A DNA stretch of 64,000 nucleotides. It comes from LMUY01 sp965198895 (GTDB lineage Bacteria > Pseudomonadota > Alphaproteobacteria > Acetobacterales > Acetobacteraceae). Below the pieces are notes generated by a model that worked only from the letters and a program-made list of their open reading frames with translations, did no database searches and was not told the DNA's origin. The stretch is from the NCBI GenBank assembly GCA_965198895.1, contig OZ240676.1, positions 1,178,001-1,242,000 of the forward strand. The letters are read 5' to 3'. A program made the translations under genes and the position numbers. Positions 24,671 through 38,132 of this stretch are shown in pieces. Position 1 is the stretch's first letter. Each line of letters starts with the position of its first letter.

Positions 24671-25168
24671 TTGCGGATGGATGTGATGTCGCCGGACCTG
24701 GTCGCGGAAGCTGAGAGCGCTCGTACGAGTGATCACAGGAGCACTCGTAAGGCTCGCGTCGAGGTTCTGACCCGGGCTGAACCGAGGCGGTCGTGGACGG
24801 CCGACCAAAAGCGCCAGATCGTCGCCGAAAGCCTGGGGCCGGATTTGACCGCAACCGAGGTCGCCCGCAAATACCGGATCAGCTCCGGCCAGCTTTACAC
24901 TTGGCGGCAGCAATTGGTGAGCCTGGCGGGCTCCGTGATCACCCGCGCGCCGATGCAGTTTGCTGCGGTTGAACTGGCGACAGCGGCATCGCCGTCGTTG
25001 CCGTCCCCGATGTCGCCTGAACCGCCGACCCCGGTTGCTCCTCCGTCGGCGGCCCATGCTGATGGCTTGATCGAGATCGTGCTGCCCTCCGGGGTGTCGT
25101 TGCGCGTCGACGCTCATGTCGACGGCCGTGCGCTGCGCCGGGTGCTGGGGGCACTCGAGGGTCGATGA
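24671..25168 (+). CDS. tnpA: IS66 accessory protein TnpA
   Basis: A 165-residue protein. The region RSWTADQKRQIVAESLGPDLTATEVARKYRISSGQLYTWR is a Tnp_1/IS3-type helix-turn-helix, followed by a proline-rich linker and the C-terminal segment IEIVLPSGVSLRVDAHVD typical of IS66 TnpA. It overlaps tnpB by four bases (ATGA). It is required with TnpB and TnpC for transposition in this family. The first ATG is used; one five codons later is also possible. Confidence 0.92.
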   Translation: MRMDVMSPDLVAEAESARTSDHRSTRKARVEVLTRAEPRRSWTADQKRQIVAESLGPDLTATEVARKYRISSGQLYTWRQQLVSLAGSVITRAPMQFAAVELATAASPSLPSPMSPEPPTPVAPPSAAHADGLIEIVLPSGVSLRVDAHVDGRALRRVLGALEGR

Positions 25169-25515
25169 TCGCGTTGACGTCCGGGCTTCGGGTCTATTTG
25201 GCGTGCGGGATTACCGATATGCGCAAGGGCATGACGGGTTTGGCGATGTTGGTGCAGCAGGGGCTTTCTGCTGATCCTTTTGACGGCGCCGTTTTCGCCT
25301 TTCGGGGTCGCCGCGCTGGGCTCATCAAGCTGATCTGGCATGACGGGGTCGGTTTGTGCATGCTGACAAAACGGTTGGAGCAGGGCCAGTTCGTCTGGCC
25401 GTCTGCGACGTCGAGCGGTCGGATCGCGCTGTCGGCGCCCCAGTTGGCCGCCCTGCTCGACGGTTGCGAGTGGCGCGCGCCGGTGCCGGTGCGGCGGCCG
25501 GAACTGGCGGGCTAA
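25165..25515 (+). CDS. tnpB: IS66 accessory protein TnpB
   Basis: A 116-residue protein matching IS66 Orf2 over its full length: VYLACGITDMRKGMTGLAML, DPFDGAVFAFRGRRAGLIK and GVGLCMLTKRLEQGQFVWP. Intact. It lies between tnpA (four-base overlap) and tnpC. Confidence 0.95.
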   Translation: MIALTSGLRVYLACGITDMRKGMTGLAMLVQQGLSADPFDGAVFAFRGRRAGLIKLIWHDGVGLCMLTKRLEQGQFVWPSATSSGRIALSAPQLAALLDGCEWRAPVPVRRPELAG

Positions 25516-27018
25516 AAAGTCGCCGATCCGCCTGAAATGCTGGCTGAAAATGCTGGCCGCGACGCGGCGGCGTCGGTCATCATCACCGTGTGCAGATCGA
25601 TCTCTCCGCCCTGCCTGACGACGCCGCCACGCTGCAGCTGATGCTGCGGGCGGTGGTGCTCCAGCAGGGCGAGCTCGCCGCCGAGAACGACAAGCTGCGG
25701 CTGCTGATCCAGCGCCTCACCCGCCATCAGTTCGGCCGCCGATCGGAGCAACTGACGCCCGACCAGCTGCAGCTCGCTTTGGAGGAGCTGGAGCAGACCA
25801 TCGCCGCCAATCAGGCCGGCCAGGACGCCGCAGCCGCTGCTGCAGGCCTGACGCGCAAGCCGCGCACCGAGGCGCCGGCCCGCAACCACGGCGCCCTGCC
25901 GGCACATTTGCCGCGCTACGAGGTGGTGATCGACGTCGAGGACCGGGTCTGCCCGTGCTGCGGCCACGCCCTGCACCCCATCGGCGCGCTAACGACCGAG
26001 CAACTCGACATGGTGCCGTCCCAACTACGCGTGCGAGTGACCCGGCGGCCGCGCTACGCCTGCCATGGCTGCGAGAGTGCCGTCGTCGTTGCCCCCGCGC
26101 CCGACCGGCCCGTTGACGGCGGCATGCCGACAGAGGCGCTGATCGCCCACGTGGTGGTCAGCAAGTTCGCGGACTCACTGCCGCTGTATCGCCAGGTGCA
26201 GATGCTGGAACGACAGGGCATCAAGCTGGACCGCTCGACGCTGGCGAACTGGGTCGGACGCGCGTGCTGGTGGCTGACGCCGCTCTATGAGCTGTTGCTC
26301 GGCACGGTGCTGGCGGCGCCAAAGGTGTTCGCCGACGACACGACGTTGCCGGTGCTCGACCCCGGTCGGGGGCGGACCAAGACCGGACGGCTGTGGTGCT
26401 ACGCGGTCGATGACCGGCCTTGGCGCGGTCCCGGCCATCCAATGGCGGCCTACGTCTACTCGGATGACCGCAAGAACGAGCGCCCGGCTGGGCACCTGGC
26501 CGGGTTCCGGGGCGTGCTGCAGGTCGATGGCTACAACGGCTTCAAGGCGCTGGCCGACGCGCGCGCCGACGCTTCGGTAACGCTGGCGTTCTGCTGGTCG
26601 CACATGCGGCGGTATTTCTACGACGAATATGTCTCCAACAAGTCGCCGCTGGCGGCCGAGGTGCTGGTGCGGGTTCGCACGCTATATGCGATCGAGGCCG
26701 AGATCCGCGGCCACCCGGCCGAGCATCGCCGGGCCGTTCGCCAGGAACGAAGCCGTCCGATCGTGGAGGCGCTGCACGGCTGGCTGCACGATCAGGTCAA
26801 GCGAGTGCCCGGCCCGTCCGATCTGGCTAAAGCAATGCGCTACGCGATCCGGCACTGGCCGGGGCTGGTGGTGTTCCTTGATGACGGCCGGGTCGAGATG
26901 GGTAGAGTCGACGACTGGCGCGGTGGCTGTAGGCCCCGAGGAGTAGCTGTTGTCCGGCGGCTTTCGCCTCGTGCCGGTGCCTTATTTCCGTGGACCATGG
27001 CTCCGTTTCCAGTCGCCG

Positions 27019-27057
27019 CTCGTCAAACCGGACGTGCGGATTACCCGCATCCGGCTT
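27019..27057 (-). ncRNA. Group II intron catalytic domain V
   Basis: The minus strand forms a hairpin with arms AAGCCGGATGCGG and CCGCACGTCCGGTTT around a TAAT loop. This is the conserved AGC-bearing domain V of bacterial group II introns, placed after the reverse transcriptase stop as expected. Confidence 0.8.
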
Positions 27058-27069
27058 TCTCCCGTCTCA

Positions 27070-28404
27070 TCAAACCTTCGCTCTCGGCAGGTCGGCGCGT
27101 CGTCGCGGGACGGCATATAGGCCGAGCGTCTCATAGAGATACTCGTCCCGGATCTGGGCGAATCCGGCGCCCCTCCGTCCCGATCGTCGCAGCAACCAGC
27201 GACGGACCCGCCGTTCGGTGTATCTGTAGATGAGGTCGTAAATCCTGACGACCGGACCCTGGTCAAAGTAGCCGCACCAACCGCGTAGCATGCTGCTGAG
27301 ACGGGCCACTGTGCTTTCGGGTTCATCCGCATACCACTCTCGGGTAGTCCGTGCATGGATACGCCTCAGCAAGCTCTTCACCGACTTCCGCGATGGCCGG
27401 GTACCGATATACGGCCGCCCGTCCTTGCCGTGGAAGCGACCGACCGTATACCCGAGAAAGTCGAACGACTCCTCGGGCAGCCGGGCGATCCGGGTCTTCG
27501 TGGCGTTCACCTCCAACCCCAGCCGCGTCATCAACCCCGCCATGCGCGTCATCGCCGCCGGCGCGTTACCGGGTCGGCAGCAAATGACGAAGTCATCGGC
27601 GTAGTTCACGACATGGGCGTCGAGTTGGTCCTGGTGGCCGTGGCCATGCCACGCCAGCAGGAAGCGTCGGAAGTAGCAGTTGGCCAGCAGGGGCGAGATT
27701 ACCCCGCCCTGTGGCGTTCCCCGCTTTGTCCTTCGCGCCTCGGTGGTCTGAACCGCACGCCCCTTGACGACCTCCACCACCGGTGCCGTAAGCCAGCCCT
27801 TGATGACGTAGAGCACACGCCCGTCGGCGATGCGGCGGCTCAGACTACGCATCAACGGTGCGTGCGGAATCGAGGTGAAGTAGTCGCGTAAATCCGCGTC
27901 CACCACCTCCCGCCGCCCGTGCTGCGTCACGTGCCAGTAGACCCGTCGGAGAGCCATCTTGGCATCAAGTCCAGGGCGGAAGCCATACTGCTGGGGCAGT
28001 AGGTCCGCCTCGAAGATGGGGCCAATGACCAACATCACCGCCATCTGGACCACACGGTCCCTGATGCACGGGATGCCGAGAGGCCGTTGGCCTCCGTTGC
28101 TCTTCGGTATCCACACCCGCAGAAGGGGCCTGGGCACGTAGCAACCCGAGGTCAGCTCCTCCCGCAGCGTTCCCAGCCACCGTTCTTGTCCGAAGGCATC
28201 GATCTGCCCGAACGTCACGCCGTCCACCCCCGCCGCTCCCGCATTGGCGCGGCAGCGACGATAGGCTTCGAACAGGACGTCCTTACGGTAGACCTTGTCC
28301 CATAGAACATAGAAGCGAAAAGCCGGTTCAGCCTTAGCTTTCGTCTGTAGCGAGGTCTGGAGCGTCTCAACGTTTTCAGACGGCGTTGGTAGACTCATCG
28401 TCAA
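27070..28404 (-). CDS. ltrA: Group II intron reverse transcriptase/maturase
   Basis: A 444-residue intron-encoded protein. Residues 60-330 hold the reverse transcriptase blocks: IPKSNGGQRPLGIP, QYGFRPG, RGTPQGGVISPLLANCYF, and YADDFVI, the catalytic box. Residues 370-415 are the maturase (GIIM) domain with RLSSMLRGWCGYF. No HNH endonuclease domain follows, so target priming would depend on another mechanism such as a replication fork. All catalytic residues look intact. It is encoded on the strand opposite to the disrupted tnpC, in line with the intron orientation. Confidence 0.96.
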   Translation of the reverse strand: MTMSLPTPSENVETLQTSLQTKAKAEPAFRFYVLWDKVYRKDVLFEAYRRCRANAGAAGVDGVTFGQIDAFGQERWLGTLREELTSGCYVPRPLLRVWIPKSNGGQRPLGIPCIRDRVVQMAVMLVIGPIFEADLLPQQYGFRPGLDAKMALRRVYWHVTQHGRREVVDADLRDYFTSIPHAPLMRSLSRRIADGRVLYVIKGWLTAPVVEVVKGRAVQTTEARRTKRGTPQGGVISPLLANCYFRRFLLAWHGHGHQDQLDAHVVNYADDFVICCRPGNAPAAMTRMAGLMTRLGLEVNATKTRIARLPEESFDFLGYTVGRFHGKDGRPYIGTRPSRKSVKSLLRRIHARTTREWYADEPESTVARLSSMLRGWCGYFDQGPVVRIYDLIYRYTERRVRRWLLRRSGRRGAGFAQIRDEYLYETLGLYAVPRRRADLPRAKV

Positions 28405-29206
28405 TCACCGGGCTGTCAGCCCTTCCCTCACCTGAGACGGGTCAGGGCTCCTTCCCTCGACCGGCGTTACCCGGCGTCATCAGTACTACGAGCCCATCCG
28501 CCATCTGGGTCCGCCGGCCCTGGCCCTCACGGGTTCGCCGTTGGCATGGAGTTGCCAATTCCTGCCACGATCCCAGACTTCCCTTGTTGCGCACTGTCCA
28601 TGTCCCGTGCGTGCTGCCATCACTACCCCGGTGGAATCATCGGCTGCGTGTCTCGCTCGCTTCACCGACGACAGCGGCCTTCCCCGTTATTGTGGCGGGT
28701 CGGCTCCCACATTGACTATTTCGAGGCCTGCTTGATGTTCACTCACGTTGCGGCCCGCACGGTCCGCTGACCCCCTACGGGGCCGTTTCTCGAAGTGCTT
28801 CAGACCATTCGTCGCCTCCTGATCCGCCCCGAGTGCTTCCGGCTGGAGCGAGAGTTTGCCGGCCCGGATTTCCACCGGGGAGAACAGTGCACCTTGACAA
28901 GGCACACACACCAACGTGGTCGAGCGCGCGATCCGTCCGAACACTCTGACAAGAAAAAATGCGCTATTTGCCGGGTCGGATGGCGGGGCGAAGCACTGGG
29001 CGCTGGCGATGACGCTGATCCAGACGGCCAAGCTGAACGGTGTCGACCCGCTGGCTTGGCTGACCGACGTGCTCGAGCGGGTCGTCTCCGGCCGGACCAA
29101 GGCGCACGAGATGCAAACGCTGCTGCCGTGGACCTGGCAACCGAGCAGGCCAACGCTCGACCTTCATACGGCAGCATTGGCGGCATAACGCGATCGTCCA
29201 TCTGTC

Positions 29207-29518
29207 TCAGTCGCGTCCGAAACCTTTTGGCGGCTCAACGGTGTGAAGCTCCTGGAGGTCCAGATCGCAGATCGCCCGCAACGCCTCGGCCGTTGCGGTC
29301 TCCTGCAGCGCCTCCGGCAACGCGTCGAGCCAAGCTTGATACTCGGCCTGTAACTGGACCAGCTCATCCACAGTGGCGCACCACCGCTTGGCGCGACCGC
29401 GATGGTCCGCGGGGCGCCGGAACCGGATAATCGGCTGACCGCCGGCGCGAGCGGCACGATAGCGGGCCTGGCGCTCGGCGTCGGTCATCGCTCTCTCACC
29501 AAGTGGCTTGCGCGACAT
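29207..29518 (-). CDS. Hypothetical protein carried by the IS66 element
   Basis: A 103-residue, charged protein facing tnpC and lying inside the right inverted repeat. An N-terminal basic helix (TDAERQARYRAARAGG) is followed by two further helices (ATVDELVQLQAEYQAWLDAL and ATAEALRAICDL). The first part resembles the short DNA-binding starts of many transposon-linked proteins. It is not one of the three transposition genes, so I regard it as a passenger. Function unknown. Confidence 0.6.
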   Translation of the reverse strand: MSRKPLGERAMTDAERQARYRAARAGGQPIIRFRRPADHRGRAKRWCATVDELVQLQAEYQAWLDALPEALQETATAEALRAICDLDLQELHTVEPPKGFGRD

Positions 29519-29597
29519 CCCAAACTCCCAATCGTAACGTCACGAAATTGAGGTCAGGGCATCGAGCACGCCAGGAGGTCAGCTCCGCACCGCTTAC

Positions 29598-29605
29598 CGT
29601 TTACG
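29598..29605. repeat. Right target-site duplication of the IS66 element
   Basis: CGTTTACG, identical to 24610-24617, follows the right inverted repeat. From here to the tRNA at 29720 I see nothing else recognisable. Confidence 0.88.
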
Positions 29606-29719
29606 GGCATCGGCCGTGGCAGGAGTAGAAGGCCGCTGACACCGTGGTCACATGACTTGCGACCCGGCGAAGATCAATCGCGCGAGCGCTCGTAGCCGTA
29701 TGGGATTATCCAGGGAAGT

Positions 29720-29796
<77 letters not shown>

Positions 29797-29889
29797 TTAC
29801 CTGCGGCTTCGTATTTTGAAGCGCGCGTCTGAGCGGCTTTTTGTGAGAGCGCGCTGTATGTTTGTGTTTTGGTTCTGGTGTTTGGAAGA

Positions 29890-30003
29890 CCTGGCGGCGA
29901 CCGACTTTCCCGCACCTTGGGGTGCAGTATCATAGGCGCTGGGGGTTTTCACGTCCGAGTTCGGGATGGGATCGGGTGTAGGCTCCCCGCCAAAGCCACC
30001 AGG
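29890..30003 (-). rRNA. rrf: 5S ribosomal RNA
   Basis: About 114 bases; the minus strand begins CCTGGTGGC and ends GCCGCCAGG, which pair as helix I. The internal CCGATCCCATCCCGAACTCG is the conserved 5S core. Confidence 0.96.
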
Positions 30004-30109
30004 TCATCAGAACACCAGAGTTGTTGGTGTTGTGATGTGGTTCTGGTGGTGTGTTTGTGTGTGCTGTGCTTGGCGCCGTTGTACGGCGATGACTGCTATG
30101 CATGGTGGT

Positions 30110-32915
<2,806 letters not shown>

Positions 32916-33475
32916 ACAAAACACCGTCGTTGTCCGAGAACGCCGAACGGTGTCGTTACCAACCATGCACAGGAACCATCGCCGGACGTATCCGAGAACG
33001 ATACCTTGCAAGGCATCAATCATGACTCAGCACAGTATTACAAACGCCCCTGACCACTATCGCAACACCGGATTGGACGACCCTTGGCAGCACTTGCGCA
33101 CCACCACGATCCCTTCCGGTCAGACAGTCACCCAGCGTCACGACAGACGAACCCACACAGTTCCGAACCAGCTCGCGCCAGCCAAAACCATCCGAGTTGT
33201 CCTACGCGCCCAGGAGCGCACCAGAACCAGATTCACAACACAAAAGAACATAACCGCGCAGGCAACTCGCCTAGCGGCAAACACGGCACGGCCAGCCCAC
33301 CCCACGCTCTCGGGGGCAAGACATGGCAACGCCGATCGAGGATCCATCCTATGAAACGTAAGCGCTGGGCCCTGCCCAGACCCGGAAAGGGACAGTCGTC
33401 CCTTTCATCCCTTCAACCAGGTGTCCAGAGGATGACTATCCTCTGGCGGGGTATGGGGCAGAGCCCCATGCGTCC
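32916..33475 (-). other. Internal transcribed spacer between tRNA-Ala and 23S
   Basis: No gene here. The first part is relatively AT-rich spacer with presumed processing stems and antitermination sequences. Positions 33365-33470 hold a copy of the palindromic intergenic repeat also found at 37782 and 47122. Confidence 0.8.
33365..33470. repeat. Palindromic intergenic repeat, copy 1 (in the rRNA spacer)
   Basis: Shares CTTCAACCAGGTGTCCAGAGG, a CCAGAGGAT/ATCCTCTGG hairpin and GGGGCAGAGCCCC with the copy at 37782. It carries an extra hairpin (AAAGGGAC/GTCCCTTT) not present in the others. Confidence 0.75.
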
Positions 33476-33551
33476 TGGTGGAGACTATCGGATTCGAACC
33501 GATGACCCCCTGCTTGCAAAGCAGGTGCTCTACCAACTGAGCTAAGCCCCC
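33476..33551 (-). tRNA. tRNA-Ala (TGC)
   Basis: A 76-base cloverleaf with encoded CCA on the minus strand; anticodon loop TTTGCAA. It is in the 16S-23S spacer beside tRNA-Ile, as in most bacteria. Confidence 0.97.
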
Positions 33552-33571
33552 AGAAGCAGATAAAGGCCATC

Positions 33572-33648
<77 letters not shown>

Positions 33649-33871
33649 GCTGCCATCACCCCTAGCACAAATGCGCCCAGGGCAAACGACCGTTTCATAG
33701 GAAGGGATAGGTTGACGGCGCCCGGCATCGGGCAGCCAAGGCCAGAAGCATCGCACTTCAAGCGCGCCATGATTGATCCCAATCATGGACTTTTTTCGAC
33801 CCGGCCGAAGCCAGGTCACACGGACAAATCCAAGCCAACCACCGAGATGATCAGCACTCAGATCCGTTCCT

Positions 33872-35358
<1,487 letters not shown>

Positions 35359-35847
35359 TCATCATACAGCCCCGAAAGACCGCAATCCGAACGTAGACCC
35401 CAAACATCATAACCAAACACGACGAAAAAACCCTAAAGCACGTTCATCAACGCATCACTCAATCCAGAGATACATCCAACAAACATCCCATACGCATAAG
35501 GCATCCCACCAAAATCCAGTCACGATAGCCAAAGGTCACAAAACCTAAAGCAACAACACAACCAAACCTAAGCAAAACACCCAATACCAGCCAATGCTTA
35601 CGCACCAACCAAAAGGACGCCGCCAAACTATCCCTTCCTCAGCAGATTTACTTGTCAATGAACGTCTTCCTTTCGGAAGCACCGGCGAACCAGGCCGTCG
35701 GTGGAGGCGGGTTCTAGTGGGACCCGAGGGATGTGTCAAACACCATGACACTAATGCGTCGGGACACAGCCATGCGCAGTTGGGGCCTTGCCAGCCCGGC
35801 CGCCGATCTTTCTCGCATATGCAGCATTGTGGCGCTAAACGGGGCCC
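35359..35847 (-). promoter_or_regulatory. Upstream region of the rRNA operon with candidate promoter
   Basis: There is no gene in this 489-base stretch between the ABC-F gene and 16S. The part next to 16S (35380-35580) is AT-rich leader. A minus-strand TTGACA at 35653-35658 is followed after 18 bases by GGGATA at 35629-35634, a moderate -35/-10 pair that may be the main rRNA promoter. The -10 match is poor, so the exact promoter is uncertain. Confidence 0.5.
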
Positions 35848-37467
35848 ATGCTCCAAATCGACAACCTCACCTTCAACGCCTGGGGACGTAAATTCTTCGA
35901 CCGGGCGTCCGTCACCCTGCCGCTCACCGGTAAAGTGGGCCTGGTCGGGCGCAACGGCGCCGGAAAATCGACGCTGTTCAAGCTGATCCTGGGCGAACTC
36001 GGCCCGGATAGCGGCGAGGTCGCCATTCCCCGCGGCGCCAAGGTCGCGACCGTCGCCCAGGAACACCCGGCAACCCCGGTCACCCTGATCGACACCATTC
36101 TCGAGGCCGATGAGCTCCGTCGCGACCTCTATGCCGAACTCGACACCGCAGCGCCCGAGCGCATCGCCGACATCTATGCCCGGCTCGAGGAAATCGGCGC
36201 CGACCGTGCCCCCGCCCGGGCCGGCGAGATCCTCTCGGGCCTCGGCTTCTCGACCGCCGACCTCACCCGCACCATGGCCGAGTTCTCCGGCGGCTGGCGC
36301 ATGCGCGTGGCTTTGGCCGCGGCCCTGTTCGCCGAGCCCAACCTTCTCCTACTGGACGAGCCGACCAACTACCTCGACCTCGAGGGTGCGATGTGGCTCG
36401 AGGCCCGGCTGCGCAAGTATCCGCATGCCGCGCTGATCATCAGCCATGACCGCGAGCTGCTGAACAATTCGGTCGACCACATCCTGCACCTGCACGACGG
36501 CAAGCTCGATTTGTATACTGGCGGCTACGACGACTTCGAACGACGCCGGGCCGAGAAAGCGCGGCTGGTCTCGGCGTCGCGGGTCAAGCAGGAGGCGGAG
36601 CGCGCGCACCTGCAATCCTTCGTCGACCGGTTCAAGGCGACCGCCAGCAAGGCCGCGCAGGCGCAATCGCGCATGAAGCGCCTGGCCAAGCTCGAACCGA
36701 TCGCGGCAATCACCGAGGAACGGGTGGCGCCCTTTATGCTCCCCTCCCCGGCCCGGCCGTTGGCACCGCCGCTCATGCGGTTGGAAGCGGCCGATGTCGG
36801 CTACGGCGGCGAGCCCGTGCTGCGCGGGCTGAACCTACGGCTGGACGTAGACGACCGCATCGGTCTGCTCGGCGTGAACGGCGCCGGCAAATCCACCTTC
36901 GCGAAGATGGCGGCCGGCGCGCTCAAACTGCAGGCCGGGCACATGCAGCGCGAGAAGCGCATCCAGGTCGGCTGGTTCCACCAACACCAGATCGAGGCGC
37001 TCGACCCGGCGGACACCCCGCTCGACATCATCCGCCGCGCCCGCCCCGAGGACAACGAGACGACGTACCGCTCGCGCCTGGCCGGGTTCGGGATCGGGTT
37101 CGAGAAACAGTCCACCACGGTCGAGAACTTGTCCGGCGGGGAACGTGCGCGGTTGCTGCTGAACATGGTGGCGATGGCGGCGCCGCACTTGCTGATTTTG
37201 GACGAGCCGACGAACCATTTGGACATCGATAGCCGCCGGGCCTTGCTCGACGGGCTGAACGATTACCAGGGCGCCGTGATCCTGATCACCCATGATCGCT
37301 CGCTGATGGAGTTGGTCGCGGACCGGCTGTGGCTTGCGGCGGATGGGACGGTGGTGCCGTTCGACGGCGACATGGACGATTACGCCAGGCTGGTGCTGGA
37401 CCGCTCACGCGGCGTGGCGCCGGGTCAGGGGCGGGCGGCGAAAACCAAGAAGAAGAAAGCGGCATGA
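35848..37467 (+). CDS. ABC-F family ATPase (YheS/Uup-like)
   Basis: A 539-residue soluble protein with two ABC ATPase domains and no membrane segments. Walker A motifs are GRNGAGKST (residue 36) and GVNGAGKST (residue 340); signature motifs are FSGGWRMR and LSGGERAR; Walker B regions are LLLLDEPTNYLDL and LLILDEPTNHLDI. A charged linker (residues 240-290) joins the domains, and the lysine-rich C-terminus may bind RNA. ABC-F proteins act on the ribosome as translation factors or antibiotic-protection factors. The subtype with long linker and basic tail fits YheS/Uup. It is transcribed away from the rRNA operon and overlaps the next small gene. Confidence 0.93.
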   Translation: MLQIDNLTFNAWGRKFFDRASVTLPLTGKVGLVGRNGAGKSTLFKLILGELGPDSGEVAIPRGAKVATVAQEHPATPVTLIDTILEADELRRDLYAELDTAAPERIADIYARLEEIGADRAPARAGEILSGLGFSTADLTRTMAEFSGGWRMRVALAAALFAEPNLLLLDEPTNYLDLEGAMWLEARLRKYPHAALIISHDRELLNNSVDHILHLHDGKLDLYTGGYDDFERRRAEKARLVSASRVKQEAERAHLQSFVDRFKATASKAAQAQSRMKRLAKLEPIAAITEERVAPFMLPSPARPLAPPLMRLEAADVGYGGEPVLRGLNLRLDVDDRIGLLGVNGAGKSTFAKMAAGALKLQAGHMQREKRIQVGWFHQHQIEALDPADTPLDIIRRARPEDNETTYRSRLAGFGIGFEKQSTTVENLSGGERARLLLNMVAMAAPHLLILDEPTNHLDIDSRRALLDGLNDYQGAVILITHDRSLMELVADRLWLAADGTVVPFDGDMDDYARLVLDRSRGVAPGQGRAAKTKKKKAA

Positions 37468-37778
37468 CACAGGATGAGTTGAAGGCCTGGGCGCTGAAGA
37501 GCGGCTGGGTGGTGATTGCAGGCCATCCGAGCCTGACGAAGCCGTCGTCCCCGAAGGAGGCAATCGTGCGCATGGTGCTGAAGGCGACCGTGGTGCACGT
37601 GGAAGCCAAGAAGCCGGCCGGGAAATGGGAGAAGCTGAGCGGCGCCAACTATGGCGACGTGGTCGCCGATGAGGAGAGCGGCGTGCCGGGCGGCCTCGGG
37701 CTCGATACCATTCCTGGGTTTCGGATGCTGATGCAGGAGAACAAGGATCGGCAGGTGTTTGCTAAGTTCGGCGCCTAG
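37464..37778 (+). CDS. Conserved hypothetical small protein downstream of the ABC-F gene
   Basis: A 104-residue protein that starts on an ATG overlapping the ABC-F stop by four bases (ATGA), so it is translated in tandem. It is basic and mostly beta/alpha in character (ELKAWALKSGWVVIAG, VRMVLKATVVHVEAKKPAGKWEKL). I do not recognise the family. The longer frame upstream overlaps the ABC-F gene and is a shadow. The pairing suggests an accessory role near translation, but that is only inference. Confidence 0.7.
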   Translation: MTQDELKAWALKSGWVVIAGHPSLTKPSSPKEAIVRMVLKATVVHVEAKKPAGKWEKLSGANYGDVVADEESGVPGGLGLDTIPGFRMLMQENKDRQVFAKFGA

Positions 37779-37781
37779 CGG

Positions 37782-37858
37782 CAGGGCTCTGCCCTTTACC
37801 CCTTCAACCAGGTGTCCAGAGGACGACTGTCCTCTGGCGGGGTTCGGGGCAGAGCCCT
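37782..37858. repeat. Palindromic intergenic repeat, copy 2 (most complete)
   Basis: CAGGGCTCTGCCC at the left end and GGGCAGAGCCCTG at the right end are perfect 13-base inverted repeats. Between them is a hairpin CCAGAGGAC-GACT-GTCCTCTGG. The shape is that of a small MITE-like element; it lies in the gap before the GlsB gene and may also act as a bidirectional terminator. Confidence 0.8.
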
Positions 37859-37862
37859 GATC

Positions 37863-38120
37863 TTAGATAGCCCGGCGGCCAGACACGGCGTGGTAGATGA
37901 ACAGCACCACCACGGCGCCGACGACGGCAACGACCATGCTGTAGATATTCAGCCCGGTCACCGGCGCAGCCCCGAAGAAGGTGAACAGAAACCCACCGAC
38001 AACGGCGCCCACGATACCGAGCACGATGTCGAGCACCACGCCCTCACCGGTCCGGTTGACGATTTTACTCGCGATGAACCCGGCGATGAGGCCGAGGATA
38101 AGCCAACCAATGATCGACAT
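37863..38120 (-). CDS. GlsB/YeaQ/YmgE family stress-response membrane protein
   Basis: An 85-residue protein with three hydrophobic segments and the family glycine pattern: IIGWLILGLIAGFIAS, then LDIVLGIVGAVVGGFLF and a final YSMVVAVVGAVVVLFIYHA. Members are stress-induced inner-membrane proteins of unknown biochemical role. It is the last gene of the cassette CsbD - DUF2382 - YsnF - GlsB. Confidence 0.92.
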   Translation of the reverse strand: MSIIGWLILGLIAGFIASKIVNRTGEGVVLDIVLGIVGAVVGGFLFTFFGAAPVTGLNIYSMVVAVVGAVVVLFIYHAVSGRRAI

Positions 38121-38132
38121 TCTGCAGCTCCT

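Larger units (their letters stand above)
26902..28907 (-). mobile_element. Group II intron, 2006 bases, inserted in tnpC
   Basis: On the minus strand the intron begins GTGTGCCTTG, matching the group II 5' consensus GUGYG, and ends CTCTAC, matching the 3' AY rule. The ends are fixed by the repair of the tnpC frame. About 500 bases of RNA domains I-III precede the reverse transcriptase frame and 168 bases with domains V and VI follow it. All parts needed for a retrotransposable intron seem to be present. Confidence 0.92.
25590..29188 (+). pseudogene. tnpC: IS66 transposase TnpC, split by an antisense group II intron
   Basis: Exon 1 (25590-26901) has the leucine-zipper start, the zinc-finger VCPCCGHAL, VFADDTTLPVL with a catalytic Asp, and CWSHMRRYF. 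Exon 2 (28908-29188) supplies the rest: ERAIRP, RKNALFAGSDGG, LLPWTW. Joining 26901 to 28908 restores the frame and rebuilds the motif EMDTNVVERAIRP, giving 530 residues, the normal length. The insert lies within the codon of the Asp just before the catalytic Glu. Because the intron is in the opposite orientation it cannot be spliced out of tnpC mRNA, so the transposase is inactive. The start is the GTG at 25590. Confidence 0.9.
24618..29597 (+). mobile_element. IS66-family insertion sequence carrying a group II intron and a passenger gene
   Basis: The element starts with GTAAGCGGTGCG and ends with the inverted match CGCACCGCTTAC-like sequence (GCACCGCTTAC), and is flanked by the direct repeat CGTTTACG. 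It contains tnpA, tnpB and tnpC in the IS66 order and a small gene on the opposite strand near the right end. The total is 4980 bases; without the 2006-base intron it is 2974. The exact eight-base duplication means that the insertion is fairly young. It separates the LysR gene from the 3' side of the rRNA operon. Confidence 0.93.

Noticed and set aside
24551..25117. Minus-strand frame of 188 codons opposite tnpA
   Set aside because: Shadow of the IS66 tnpA gene; it crosses the left end of the element, which a real gene would be unlikely to do.
33365..33470. CRISPR-like array from the hairpin repeats in the rRNA spacer
   Set aside because: Repeats are inverted hairpins without regular spacers, and there are no cas genes in the window.
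36801..37293. Minus-strand frames inside the ABC-F gene
   Set aside because: Shadows; the plus-strand frame has both Walker and signature motifs.
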